Assembly: GCA_001599915.1 (NCBI GenBank)
Contig: BCIG01000009.1
Location: 124,001 to 188,000, forward strand
Direction of reading: 5' to 3'
DNA: 64,000 bases
Source of the DNA: Symbiotaphrina buchneri
Taxonomy: Eukaryota; Ascomycota; Symbiotaphrinales; Symbiotaphrinaceae
Made by a program: the position numbers and the translations under genes. The notes beneath the pieces are model-generated. The model was not told the origin of the DNA. It made no database searches and saw nothing but the letters and a program-made list of their open reading frames with translations. Shown in pieces: positions 32,205-44,300 of this stretch; position 1 is the stretch's first letter, and every line of letters begins with the position of its first letter.

Positions 32205-34118
32205 ATGGCGACCGTTCCCAAGACTGTCGTGCCAGGAAAGCTGGCCGCGAGGTTCCCTCTGGCAAAGAGGCTGGAAGAGCATTTCCGACAGCAGCCTCAT
32301 AGTATCGCTACCCGGCAGCGGCCTATAAGTATCGTGAGCCCCGAACTATGTGGTGAGTCGATTCCGCTGCGTCGCATTTTGCTGAATTTCTGCGTCCAAG
32401 CCTTCAAACAGCTAACGACCGTGACCTCAGACGATGTCCTCCGTCAGTTAGGACCAAGCCTGGAAAAACATAAAGGATGCGATATTATTGATCTAAATCC
32501 CGGTGCTGGCCTCTGGTCTGCGAAATTGCACGAATACTTGCAGCCTCGATCCCATATACTCATGGGCGTACATAACGACTCGTTTCATTCGTTTCTTCAA
32601 CCATTAATTGAAGAGCCAGGCTCGAAGTATCGTGTCTTTTCAAAGGCTGTGAACGTCTGGCATTCATTCGACCATTTGGGTAAACAAGGGTTCCTGCCTC
32701 ATCAAGAGTCTCTCAAATTCACCGACCCTCGCATCAATGAGCCCAATAATACCTTACTAGTGACGGGTGTGTTGGGAGATTATCCCAAAGACAGAAAGAA
32801 GCAAGACGTTTATCAACGCTCTGCATTTACGCTTTTGAGGTATTTGTCTACAGTTCAATCGCACGATCTCTTCCAGAAGTATGGCCTGGTTAGGATGTTG
32901 ATCTGGACCGCCGATGATGATAAATTTCGGGTACTGCCACGGACATTACCTGATCGTCGCAGATATACTGTCGTCGCGGAATTGAATTGGCAGACTACGG
33001 AAGTGGCTGGAATAGATGGACCGGGAAAAACTCCAAGGAGACGGGAGCTTGTAGTTGATATGGAAAGTTCGAGGCGAGTTGCTAGAAGGCAAGCAAAGGC
33101 GGGCCTAACAACACCTGCTCACCGACGCAGCAGCGTACAGCAACGAATTCTCGATCTAATGGAGTCTGAGGGAGATAATGAGAATGAAACGCATGCAATC
33201 ATCGCGGAAAGACTTAATTCACCTCAATCGGATTTTGAATCCGACGATCTTCGGAGGAATTGGGGAAAAGAATTCCTTCAACTGAAGGAAGACTACAAGA
33301 ATGGAAAATTCGCAAAGTTCATTGGACAAGTACCAGGGACCATTCCTCCTGAACATAAAAGGGGTGTGAAGAACCATATGACGCCGCAATTCCATAGGCT
33401 CCAAAGGTTGACAGCACTGTTGAAGTGGTACACTGCCCGAAAAAATGAGATACTGGGTCTAATCCGCGAACGGTATGACATCATTACACTGGATGAAGAG
33501 ATAAAAGGCCTGGAGGTGGGCTCCGAAGAGAGGCTGAAGAAAGAGTCGAAAAGGAAGAAACTGTTTAAGGACTACACACAAAAGACCTCCACTCTCGCTG
33601 CTCGGAAGCTCGAGAGATTCGGGCATATTCTTGACGACCGAAAATCCATGGAAATGGATCCTCCTGTCTTGCATTGGGATCGCCGAGCTTTTGAACCTTT
33701 GATTGTTGAGCCGGATGAGTTCTGGCCGCGGAGGCCTCTGGCTCTTCTTGATTTCCAACCTCGCCCTGTGGCGGACCTTATGCAAGAGGATGCATCATAT
33801 ATGTACCTTTTACGAGTCTTGGGTTTTGTGTTTGCGAACCCCAAAAGAAACCTAGTCGATGTACTAGAACAGCTATTACCGGGAGCGAGAGAAGCGGTTA
33901 TACCCCGAATGAAAGAGTTGATCGGAAAATCTGACTCCTTTGATAAGGAGGTCGAACAGTTGAACGTACGTGTCATTCGCGATGATATGTGGCTGGCATT
34001 ATCGCAGGCCTTGGACGAATGGCCTTTCAAACCGTCCATGGCTGATCTTCTGGCCCGGCTTGGTGTTCATAAGATGGACGAGTGGGGAGGGGGAACTGCC
34101 TTGGGGAAGATTGGATGA
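32205..34118 (+). CDS. MTF1: Mtf1-like mitochondrial transcription factor (rRNA dimethylase fold)
   Basis: Probable specificity factor for mitochondrial RNA polymerase. Exons 32205-32352 and 32431-34118 give 611 residues. The methyltransferase-like fold shows IIDLNPGAGLWSAKLHEYLQ (degenerate SAM motif I) and LLVTGVLGDYPKD, as in KsgA/Dim1/Mtf1 relatives. The protein is much longer than yeast Mtf1, with charged helical insertions in the second half. The 78-nt intron is a stop-free multiple of three; splicing gives PELCDDVLRQLG. ATG 32205 (MATVPKTVVPGK) is chosen because the upstream in-frame part has no ATG. About 60 bp of this gene (33078-33140) recur, diverged, at 47702-47762. The Mtf1 role is inferred from the fold. 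Confidence 0.72.
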   Translation: MATVPKTVVPGKLAARFPLAKRLEEHFRQQPHSIATRQRPISIVSPELCGESIPLRRILLNFCVQAFKQLTTVTSDDVLRQLGPSLEKHKGCDIIDLNPGAGLWSAKLHEYLQPRSHILMGVHNDSFHSFLQPLIEEPGSKYRVFSKAVNVWHSFDHLGKQGFLPHQESLKFTDPRINEPNNTLLVTGVLGDYPKDRKKQDVYQRSAFTLLRYLSTVQSHDLFQKYGLVRMLIWTADDDKFRVLPRTLPDRRRYTVVAELNWQTTEVAGIDGPGKTPRRRELVVDMESSRRVARRQAKAGLTTPAHRRSSVQQRILDLMESEGDNENETHAIIAERLNSPQSDFESDDLRRNWGKEFLQLKEDYKNGKFAKFIGQVPGTIPPEHKRGVKNHMTPQFHRLQRLTALLKWYTARKNEILGLIRERYDIITLDEEIKGLEVGSEERLKKESKRKKLFKDYTQKTSTLAARKLERFGHILDDRKSMEMDPPVLHWDRRAFEPLIVEPDEFWPRRPLALLDFQPRPVADLMQEDASYMYLLRVLGFVFANPKRNLVDVLEQLLPGAREAVIPRMKELIGKSDSFDKEVEQLNVRVIRDDMWLALSQALDEWPFKPSMADLLARLGVHKMDEWGGGTALGKIG

Positions 34119-34656
34119 TTAGCCACTAAAACAGCCTTCCGGAATGTTGGCTTGAGCTGTTTCCGGCGCTTTGGAGGGATATTGCAGCATGGATTAAAAA
34201 GAAGGGCATTTAGAGATCTTGGAACTCGGTATCCAAGTACAGTTGCATATGCATTCGTGGCGCTGGGTTTATTGAACACAAGAGGTGGTGTCTATATAGA
34301 GATTGCTAGTGCCGTAGAATAGATGGCCGATCCTACGTATTTATAGCTGGTCAAATATCTACAATTCAATAACCTCAGTCTGAGCGGTCGTCAATGGCAA
34401 CAGTTATAAAAGGGGCCTCTGGCGCCATCTCAGCTCAGCCTTTCGCTTGTTAAATGCCGCTCATTATGCCACATCGGGTGCTGATTGGCTTCCGTGCGAG
34501 AGGCTGACAGCCTCGTCAGCGCAGGTCAGCTGCAGACTCCAGCTGTCATTGCCGTGTCGTACAAGACTATTTCTTTCTCACAAGGCACTCTTCTGAACGT
34601 CTTCTTCCTCACACTGGATTTACTTCTCATAATTTTCATTGTCAAGCTATCAAGAT
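34119..34656. other. Intergenic spacer and App1-like promoter
   Basis: 540 bp between two plus-strand genes; no gene seen. A pyrimidine-rich stretch just before the next start suggests a normal fungal 5' leader. Confidence 0.5.
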
Positions 34657-35999
34657 ATGACAAATCTTCTAGGGCGTGTCCTTTCCGAGGGCGAAGAGGA
34701 ACTGCAGTATTTGCAGGACCTTTTCCCAGCCTTTCATGACCTCTTCAAAGACACGCACAAGTTTGCTACCCTTGACAAAGCGGCCGCTTACCTAGGAGCG
34801 CTGAATCCTTTTGCTCGGGAATATGATCCAGACACTGAGAAGTTCTGGATCTTGGACAATACAGCATTCAAGCCAGCAGCTCAGCCGGCAGAACATTGGC
34901 ATGCGGAATATGTCGCCGCATTCTTCAAGAGGAGTGGGATGGCCCAAGAGATTGGCGACGTGGTCGCGGAGATTGCAGAGAAGCTAGGCCTGGCAGATGA
35001 GGACAAGGAGACTGCGCAGGAGAAAAGGCGATTGATTGAAAGTCGTGTACAGCCATTCCTCGATAGAGTCCTGGCATCACGGACAGTGGTGGTAGAGACT
35101 GGCACACAGGGTCCGTCAATGACTCTAGGTCCTTCAAATCCTAATGGAATCACAAGCCCTGTCATGCCAGTTGAGGGGTCCTTCCAAGGAGGCGAAGTCG
35201 TCGTTACAACGGCGCTGAGAGATGATGGCAAGGTAGGTGATGAAGAGGCACATACGAGATTCTTTGACACGCAAGGCTGGGGGTTCATCTCAGGTGCTCC
35301 TTCCCGGCTTTCACCCACAGATCAACAACTGATGCAGTGAACAGATATCGATGACTCCATCAAGATTACTCGCACTTCTGAAGAACTGGGTATGATCAAG
35401 ACAACATTCGCAGAGCCTCCACAGCCGATTCCTGGCATGAGCGACTTGTACCACTATGTCAATAAAGTTCTCGGTGGACCCGCATTCTTCTATGTCTCCG
35501 CATCACTGTACAATCTCTACCCTTTCCTCAAGGAGTTCCGACAGAAGTACTACCCTGGTGGCACAATCATCTTGCGGGATAGCTCGTGGATGAATATCGC
35601 TGGGTTCCTTTCACAATATGAAGAAGGCGTAGAAGGTTTCAAGGTCGATAGGTGTGAGAAGATCCATGGCTGGCTTCCAAACAGGAAGTTTATGTGCCTC
35701 GGAGATTCGACCCAGAGCGATCCTGAGACATATGGTGAGATGTACGCATACCTACAATGTCTTCCGACTATGTCAGACGCTCACAAATCACTCCTCACAG
35801 GTACCGTAGACATCCGCAATGGATCAAGAGAATATTCATCCGCCGTGTCACAGGTGTGATGCAAATGGATGTGAAAACCAAGAATGCCCCGGAGAGGTTC
35901 GAGAAGGCCTTCGAAGGAGTGCCGACTGATGTCTGGCATGTGTTTGATGCGCCTAGAGAGCTATATGCCCTTGTCGACGAGGCAGCAAACACTGTTTGA
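34657..35999 (+). CDS. App1-type phosphatidate phosphatase-like protein
   Basis: Exons 34657-35293, 35345-35741 and 35801-35999 give 410 residues. The catalytic domain is HAD-like: splicing at the first intron creates SDIDDSIKIT, the DxDxT/S nucleophile motif of App1 phosphatases. FFYVSASLYNLYPFL supplies the Ser motif, KIHGWLPNRKFMCLGDSTQSDPETYGEMYRRHPQWI the Lys and acidic motifs, and IFIRRVTG a typical strand. Yeast App1 makes diacylglycerol at endocytic actin patches. The N-terminal 200 residues (LSEGEEELQYLQDLFPAFHD) are helical and unlike yeast App1. No signal peptide seen. Substrate unproven. Confidence 0.82.
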
Positions 36000-36415
36000 A
36001 GAGCCAATTATTCAAAATATCATAAGGGATAGTTCATTCATTTACGCTCATGATGGCTTTGGTTTTATACCAATTTCTGTTTGGGTTGGGGGAAGTGGAA
36101 AATCGGAGCTGATGGCATCTGTTGATTCCCAATAGTCTCCACCCCAGAAATGTCAACGGCACCTTCCGTTAGCTTGACTTGTGAAGCTCGCCATACGTCA
36201 AAGCTCCGCATATGACGTACTGGCTGTGTCTGTAGCTTCGTAGCACGCAGCAGCCATCCAATAAATAATCCGAGCTACCCCTACCTTGTACTCCGGACGA
36301 ATATTCTTCTCGCAACCACACTCTTCAGACAAACCATTTTCGAACGAAGCTTCTCTTCCTGCATACAATCTACTATCCAGTCAATCGGATAACCACATCT
36401 TCTACACACATCACA
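36000..36415. other. Promoter of the LEA-like gene
   Basis: 416 bp with no gene. The last 100 bp are CT- and CA-rich, typical of a strongly expressed fungal gene leader. Confidence 0.5.
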
Positions 36416-36929
36416 ATGTCCGCCATCATGAGAACATCGGTGCTCCGCGTCTCCCGCGCTGCCGCTCCTCAAGCCCGCTACTTCACCACCTCGCTACGTG
36501 TGCAAAAGGACCCTGTCGAGACAGCAAAAGAGACCCTCAAGTCTGTGGATCGGAAAGTCTCTGATGCAGCCGTAAAGGGCATCGAGACTGGAGGTTAGTA
36601 CCAACATTGCCTGCCTTTCCTTGCTCCTCCAGGCCATGCACCACGTCAGTGGCGCAGGGTATCTGTATTGGACTTTCCTGGCTTTGACCTCTCTTTTGAC
36701 ATATTTTGCTTGCCACTTACAATTCTCTTGTTTAATAGCTGCTAACATGATCATCAATGCAGAGAAAGCCGCTCAAAAATTAAAGGAAACGACCGGCATC
36801 AAGTCCAAGGAGGCCGCCGCATCAGCCAAGGAAACCGCAGGTGAAGCCAAGGGCAAGGCATCCGAACTCACTGGAGAGGCCAAGGGCAAGGCTGCGGAAT
36901 TGAAGGGCGAGGCTAAGAGCAAGATCTAG
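36416..36929 (+). CDS. Small LEA-like mitochondrial protein
   Basis: Exons 36416-36593 and 36763-36929 give 114 residues. The N terminus (IMRTSVLRVSRAAAPQARYF followed by TTS) is a classic mitochondrial presequence with a likely cleavage site. The mature part is an amphipathic Lys/Ala/Glu helix with 11-residue-like repeats (KETAGEAKGKASELTGEAKG, KAAELKGEAKSK), as in group 3 LEA proteins. A stress-protective membrane or protein stabiliser in the matrix is inferred. The 169-nt intron has a GTTAGT donor, GCTAAC branch site and GCAG acceptor. Confidence 0.8.
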
Positions 36930-37092
36930 GTGGTAGCATGGCATCTCCGGAAATTAGGGGGAGCTGCTGAGAGGAGTGTGAGAATGGGAGTGGACGGCGG
37001 GGCTTGTACTTTATCCTCACGAAGCTACGCCATTTGAGCAGATATTGCCAAATCCTCATTGATTCATTGCCGTGGTATCATATGCTAGGTGA

Positions 37093-38140
37093 TTATGGTG
37101 GGGGTAACATGAGCACGTATTCCCTTGTGCTGAAACCAAACTGTACCATATCCTTGTCCATCAATTCCACATAACGGCTCGGTGGTATCTTCTCCCTGTT
37201 GACCATTGTTCCATTGGCGCTTTCCAAATCAATTATGTACGGCCTAGACATCGTCAATTCCTCGAAGCTTTGAAAACATGGAGAAAAGCACCACTAACCT
37301 TACTCTCCCATCCTTATCCCCAAATTCATTAGTCTTCACCACGTATCTGAATTGAATAACTGCATGCTGTTTCGAGCAACTCGGATGATCAATTGGGAAA
37401 TCCGCAATCAACCTCTCCCGTCCAAAGAGCCAACAACTCCTCGTGCCAAGCTCCACGGTCTCGACAATCTCATCTCCTTTGAACACATACATCCGCCAGG
37501 CCTCCCTAGAAGGGGGCTTACGTGCTTCAGCCGGCTCGTTGTATTTCAACACCACGCCGGCGACTGTATTCGTCTCAGCAGCAAGCGCCCCCGTATTGCC
37601 GAAGTTGGGCTTCTGTTTCTCGATAGGTTTGTCCAAGGCATCGCTCGGACCTTGAGAGCCTCCACGGAAGGAAGCTTCCTGACTCGGCAATGGGGCACGC
37701 GAGCGTTTCGACGCGGGCGATCGTGAGCGCGAAGGCCGAGCGGGGACAGGTGACTTGCTGCGAGGACTGTCCCGCCGCCGACGCTCTTTCTGGCGGCGCG
37801 GAGGTGGAGGGCTGCGGGGGACATTTTTGCGACGATCTGATCGGAGGGGGCTGCGGGATCGCGGGCTCTGCCGCCGTCGATGCCTGTAGTCGCTGCGATC
37901 TGCATCCCCAACCTCATCACGATGACTGCAGTAGCTTCGTGAACGCGAGCGTTCCCTTGCCCTGTGCCTGTCCCTGCCCGTATCTGATTCCCGTTCTCTT
38001 TCTCTCTCCGGTTCCCGCTCCCGCTCCCGCCTTCGTCGCCTTTCCCGTTGGCGGCGTTCTTCTTCGGAGTCGTAAGAGTCTGCACGACTACGGTGCCGTC
38101 TCCGGCGTTCTCGATCATCTGAAGCTTCGTATTCTGTCAT
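37093..38140 (-). CDS. FHA-domain splicing factor, SNIP1/Pml1-like
   Basis: Exons 38140-37299 and 37243-37093 give about 330 residues from MTEYEASDDRER; an in-frame ATG 11 codons upstream (38173) would give 341. The N terminal half is an Arg/Ser/Asp/Glu-rich RS-like domain. The FHA domain follows a linker (KPNFGNTGALAAETN): WRMYVFKGDEIVETVELGTR, CWLFGRERLIADFPIDHPSC, KQHAVIQFRYV, then across the 55-nt intron RPYIIDLESANGTMVNREKI and ending FGFSTREYVLMLPPP. Pml1 belongs to the pre-mRNA retention and splicing (RES) complex; SNIP1 is the animal counterpart. Nuclear role by homology. Confidence 0.88.
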
Positions 38141-38173
38141 TTTGCCTCTTCTCGGAAAACCAGAGAAGTTCAT

Positions 38174-39021
38174 GTAATTTCAGGTGAACGGATGATCGTC
38201 GCATATCTGGATCTTCCACCTACCGTAGTTGCGGCTTTGGGCTCTAAGCGCAAACCAACAACACCATCACCAAATGGAATGGATCTCTCGCAGAATGTGC
38301 CACATAGGCCTTGTTCATTCTCCTAATTCCAGACAAACTCAAAGTACCAAAAAAGCTTACCCTGTCTGAGTTACAAGAGAAAGCCCTCCCCATTTGATAA
38401 TCTGAGAGTCTGAGAGCGTTCGCTCTTCCATGTTTGCCGTTAATTATTGCTTTGTCACCTATCCAGCTTCAACGCTGTCAGGCTATGTCTCCGATTGTTC
38501 CCGTTGCACCTACGAAGAGCCATACTCCCCGGGAAGTTCCGAGGCAGTTTAATCTTCCATTTATCATCTTACCATAGTTCTCCTTTCTATATATTTACTA
38601 TATGCAAAGGCTGAAGCAATGGCTCCAACATCTCTGATATATCTGCTTTTCTTTTTTTTTTCCCAGCAAAGGTCATCCATGATCTTCTCCCCATGCAGTC
38701 ATGACTTTTATAATGGGCTTCTTTGTGGCAATCCAGCTAGACATATCACAGCCTAGCGCCTTTTGGATCAACTGTTTACCCACAACTCTGCTGCGTGAAT
38801 GTTCTTGGATAGCTGAGGTCGGCATTCGCCGACTCGCGATGGCCCTCATGTCTTTCTCATCTCTCTTTTCACGACTCCAGGCTAGACTGTCAGTCCCCGT
38901 GCAATCCCTGTCTTGAAGTTGCTTCATCCTATAACTCGTTCGGCCAACGTCCGTCTGGCCCCTGAGGTGTATCCTGATTCAATATCGACGCGAACGGCAA
39001 CAGATAAAGTTGTGACAAGGC
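38174..39021. other. Divergent intergenic region
   Basis: About 850 bp between the FHA gene and the 2EXR-like gene. Short T-rich tracts are visible near 38650; no gene supported. Confidence 0.5.
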
Positions 39022-39964
39022 ATGTCGTCTGAGCTCGAGGGAGTCGCAAGTGAGGAGGAGAGCGTTCTGGGAGAAGTGGGTCTTTCCAACGCGTCCAGGG
39101 GCCTTATTACTGATATATGCGTCAAACCTCCAGGACACGGCGGTGCTCTCCCTTCAGGACCCCCCTGCAGAAATCCGAAACAAGATCTATGAGCTCGCAC
39201 TCCTGCCGCCTGACCGAGTCATAATTGCCAGCAAGATGGCAAATGGAGAAGAACGGGCACGATCTGCCAGGCGCCTGGCTCTTCTCTTAGTCAACAAGCA
39301 AATAAATCAAGAGGCAACTGGTGTATTCTACGAAAGGGTCATCGTAGCTATCGGCATCCGTGACGGCTCGTGGGGCACGCAAGAGGCGCATCAGAACTGG
39401 GCGCCTAACCCTCGGACGGTCACTTTACGAGATGGCCGAACAGTCCCTTTGGCAGACGCGCCGGTGGGCAACCCCAGATTCATGCCTCATATCTTCGAGA
39501 ACATTCGTTCCTTTCGGATTGATGATTTCTCCATGTGGTTGTTTGACTGTTTCATGGCCAGACCGGGGTTCTCCGGCAATACCAGGGCGTTGACGAAGCT
39601 CTTAGGGCTGCTCAATTATTGTCAAATCGAAAAACTGGACTTGACCTGGAACAGGCACGTAGGCATAAAGTGGTATTGGCTCCGTGGAGGACAAACGCCT
39701 GAGGAACGGGCAATTACCCATCTCATTTACATGTGTCTAGTGCCCAAGAAAGGATGCGTCGTCACTATCAGCACGAAGGGCGGCACTGTTCTCCTCCGTC
39801 GGGAGGCGGAGGTTTTCCATATCAGACGGGGCCTTCAAGATGACACATTGTTTACCATCTCCGTTAATCTCTGCTACCCGAGGATTGAGGATCATGTTTT
39901 TGGGCTGTGGGAAGCATGGATGGAGCACGTCCGGGCTGAACAGGAGACGAATGCCAGCGAGTAG
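39022..39964 (+). CDS. Fungal F-box/2EXR-like protein, function unknown
   Basis: The clear coding part runs from about 39134 to 39964. It opens LQDPPAEIRNKIYELALLPP, the signature of a large Pezizomycotina family with an F-box-like N-terminal helix pair, and continues ARSARRLALLLVNKQINQEA followed by TGVFYERV. The rest is unrecognised and contains a long alpha/beta region. The start is unresolved: ATG 39022 is in another frame and would need an intron (39043-39133, poor GTCGCA donor); a better donor at 39050 does not keep the frame. Substrate-adaptor function is only guessed from the F-box-like helices. Confidence 0.6.
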
Positions 39965-41324
39965 TCCGCATGAAAGGTGGGTTCGCGTCTGCGCTGCTGT
40001 CAAGACTCTGAACGCTGACCAAGTAGGAAGACTGATGAGCGGTCCTGTGTTGGCGATCGTGACTTGTTGCGGCAGTGACGGAAATGGGATCTGATCAAAC
40101 AGGTTGTGGATGCATTTGCTTTGATGATCACACCTGAAGGTTGTCTCTTCAGGGTATTGGTGACAGTTTGACCATACGAGGAATTGACGCAGTGATGATG
40201 ATATCTCTGGTCTAATGGGAATGATAATAGTCAGATCTGGTATCGTCCAAAGAATCAGATGGTGAAAGAATCTGGATGCCGAAGTTTTTGCCAGTCACAG
40301 ATTTGGACTAATTGCATCTGCTATCTGATATGAATGAGACGCTCGTGACAGCGAACGATGGACTCATGTAGTACATGAAGCTCGAAGGGTTTTAAGTTGT
40401 GTTACGGCGGAAAGACACAGGACCTGGTGATGCCAAGCTCAGGGGTTCACCTTGCAAAGAAACGCCTTTCTCTGTCACTTGCGGAAGGGAAGGTAGATCA
40501 CGCAGATTATGAAAAATGCTTAGACTCTCGATCTAAAAGCGAGGCCTTCTCTAGTCCACTGCTGAGCCAGACGTTGGTGGCTCATCCCTTCCCCATACAA
40601 GACCTTGAAGCTTCTACCTAATTTGAGTTGGTTGTGGCTAAGCGTAAGTCGAAACTGTCAAGGCTCCCGTCCCGAAAACCGGGGGGATTTAAGGTTTGAT
40701 CCGATGAACCCTGATACCCCAACTAAAAAGGGAGACGATTTATCCAATGACCGATCAGCACAGGAGCACCGCGGCCATGCTCGAGTAAATGTGAGCCATA
40801 AGAGGTCTCAGCCACACGCCTCAGCTGACTCGGTTCCATACTAATTACGGTATCGAAATCTAAGGTTGGCAGGGAAGGCTCCCATCATGGCGCGTCGGCT
40901 GTTGTCGACTATTCCAAATGCGCCATCGAGTGGTTGCACGATGCGGAGCAGCTGCCCGCGTTTCGCGTCCTCGAGGCGCACTTGACGCATTTCTTCACAG
41001 TTTTTCTTTGATCAGTTACTTGTGATTTGTCTCGTTTCGTGGATGAGGCAGTGACTGTGGGACATTTCGGGTCGTGGGACCTGCATTCGTGACCTCAAAT
41101 TTCGTACCGTTCCCGCACCGCCCCTCGCCCCCGCAGGCAGCTAGATCTGTACTTGAGCAGCTTGATTCAGCTATTTGGCCTCTTTTCTTTATATTGCCCA
41201 ACTCCTCTCCGTGATCGTATGGCTTTCTACTTGCGACAACGACGCCGTCCAGAATGAAGACAGGTTTGGGCGCCATTGATGGTATGGTGAAGCTCTGAAT
41301 CGCCGAGGGATCAAACCGGCGCCC
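39965..41324. other. 1.36 kb intergenic region
   Basis: Only short open frames. It holds the 3' flank of the 2EXR-like gene and the promoter of the lipase/NB-ARC gene. I see no RNA gene or repeat here. Confidence 0.5.
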
Positions 41325-44300
41325 ATGCTAGCACTGCACTCCAAGGGGGGCTCGGCGGCCCAGGTTAATGATGGGCGATTCTTACTGAGAGAAGTTTATT
41401 CGCATCCGGATCCTCTTGTCGAGTAAGTCCTGCTTCGGTCAGCCAGTCAAGGGACTTTACTGATGTTGCAGTGTTGTATTCGTTCATGGCCTCAACGGTC
41501 ACCCACTCGATACGTGGACCTCGCACGAAAAGGGGGCCGAGCCTGTGTTTTGGCCAAAGGACCTACTTCCGGAGAATACAAGGAATGAGAGGCTCAGGAT
41601 CTTGACGCATGGATATGATGCCGACGTGGCTTCTTTCATGGGCGGGGCGTCTAGGGACAAGATACATAACCATGCGGAGAATCTGGTCGCCAGGCTGTAT
41701 GCCAACCGTTCTGTGAGTCATACCATATGATTTGTTTTACGCTGTCATCAACTGATGTAGACCCTAGCTCAAAGATGCCACAAGAAGGCCAATCATCTTC
41801 GTATGTCATTCACTGGGCGGTTTGGTGGTGAAAAGGGTATGCACTACTGCGTACAGTCAGTGAGCTCAGAGCTAACAGAGACTTCGCAGGCTCTCATCTA
41901 CTCCCAAAGTCTGATGAACCCAAAAGTGAACCATCTGAGGTCCATTTTCCTGTCCACCTATGGTGTTCTGTTCCTCGGCACACCCCACAATGGTTCAGAT
42001 GTTGCAAAATGGGGCTCCCTGCTACAATCAATATGCGCAGCGACACTTCCTAAGAAATTCTTTGACACATCCCCTCACCTGATCGAAGCTCTCAAGACTC
42101 AAAGCGAGACTTTGCAGAATATTAATAGACTCTTTGCCGACACGGTAGTGTCGCAGCTCCGGATATACTTTTTCCATGAGAGCAAACCCACAGATCTGAA
42201 GGGCACCAGAGAGTTTGTAAGGGTTACAACCTGCAGCACCTGTGACTCTGCTGACCGCTCTTTAGATCGTAGATGAGGACTCAGCAGCTCCTACAATGGA
42301 GGGTGTCGAACGCATGGGTATTGAAGCAGATCACAGTCATAGTACGTTCTGCCACCGCTTTATGTAAAGCACAGAATACTGACCAGTATAGTGTGCAAAT
42401 TCTCCAGCGAAGACTCTCCAGGTTACATGGAAGTTGCTGAAGGCATCAAGAGATATGCAAGAGACGCCCCACGCGCTATTTCTCATCGATGGACAAAGGA
42501 TGAAAAACAGAAGGCGTTATTGCGACGGGAAGATGCTGAGGAGATCCTCGGAGGTGAGTATTCGCACATGGTCAATGAATACAGCTAATGTGTCTAGGTA
42601 GTTTCCCCACTGGGCTAGGGGCCGAGCGGATGTACGACACTGCTGCAACGACTTCATTTGATAACTCACCAAGTAGGTCACAGCAAGCGCTGCCAAATGC
42701 TCCCAGTCAGCCTGTCTTTGATTTTAAATTTGAAGGGGTAGAAGAAGCGGAGAAAGATATGGCAAGCTACAAGTGACTGTGGTCATTCCGAGAAGGCGGT
42801 TCAAATGGAGTTGCTTCGGCGTTTGTGCGAGTTCAAGCTTGAAATCAAATCATCGTATTGAAGCTGATTTACTTTGTTCTTCGTAGATCCATCACATACC
42901 TCTCTGCCGCAGCTGAGTCGTTCCGAAATCATTTCTAGACCGATGACTGTTGCTTCCTTCGAGCCAGAGCCAGAGAGCGAACATCAAACCTTCTTTGTTG
43001 TGCCTTCCGGCTTTCGTCAGAATGCACTCTTTGTAGGGATGAAAAGAGAAATGGAGCAGCTGAAGAAAAAGCTTTTTGACAAGAAGAAAAGGGCACTTGG
43101 AACCAGTTGCATTCTTTTACATGGTATAGCCGGGTCAGGTAAGACCCATCTAGCAAGGCAATACATATACACCCAAAGAGACAAGTTTCCAGGAGGTGTT
43201 TTCTGGGTCCGCGCAAAGTCCAAAGAGGACATCTGGCGGGACCTGTGGGTCATTGCACAAAAGGCGGCCTTGCAAGATGATGACAAACCAGAAGCATGGA
43301 GACGGCATTTCGAAGAGGATAACACATCTTTTGTGGAGAAGGTTCGCCAATGGTTCGAAGAACGCGAGGAATGGCTTCTGGTTTTCGACGGGGTTACGAT
43401 CGAGAGTGAGGCGGACTCTGTTCGATTTCAGGACATCCTGCCAGATAGCAAGAACAGCAGCCTGATATTGATATCACGAGGGGCAAATCTGATCGGGAGA
43501 GCGAGGCTGCTGAATCCCTACGGCGTCAAGGTCCACTCTTTGGCCGAAAATGAAGCCGTGCACCTACTCATGAAGGAGTGTGATAGAGAAGAGTTGAGTG
43601 CAGCAGAGATGAGCCACGCCGTGAAGCTAGTCAGGCAGGTGGACTGCCTACCGTTGGCTATACACGCAATGGGTCGCCGACTTATGGCTAGCCACGTGCC
43701 ATTGCTCAAGTACCATCCGAAGTCTTATTCTTCCGACATACTTTCCGTCAGGATCAGCAATTGTTATCGAGAGATCATGGGTGATCTCGAACGTCTAAAG
43801 AAGGTCGAGGCACGCAATTTGATTTGTGTTCTCGCATTCTTTGGTCAGCATATTCCTGTGGAGATGATCCAACTTGGATTATCAGCCATGAAGCCGTTTC
43901 ATGTCAATTTCAAAAGCCACATTGGTGGCAGAGCCGATATCAACCACACATTTACGACGCTAATGAATTATGCTTTGGTTGAACGCAACGATCCAGATGA
44001 TAAGCTTGAGGGAAGTCACGACAGCATTGTGGATACGATTGATATGTTACGGGTGCATAGCGTGGTTCAGGCGTCACTTTGTGAATATCTACGGTCACGC
44101 GGCGAATTATCTAAGTGGCTTTCGCTGGCTGTGAAATTGTTTTGTGCATCTTTCCAAAATGCGGATCGGCGTATCAAAGAAAAGGAAGGTACGGGGAAAG
44201 GATCCGACTACAGGGAATATGAAGTGCATGGAGAGAGATTACTACAACATATCAGAACCAATGAAAGGAAGAGCCCCGGCCTTGAAGAAGCAAGATTTGA

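Noticed and set aside
38673-38927. 84-codon minus-strand open frame near 38.8 kb
   Set aside because: No family resemblance and no splice continuation; within ordinary intergenic DNA.
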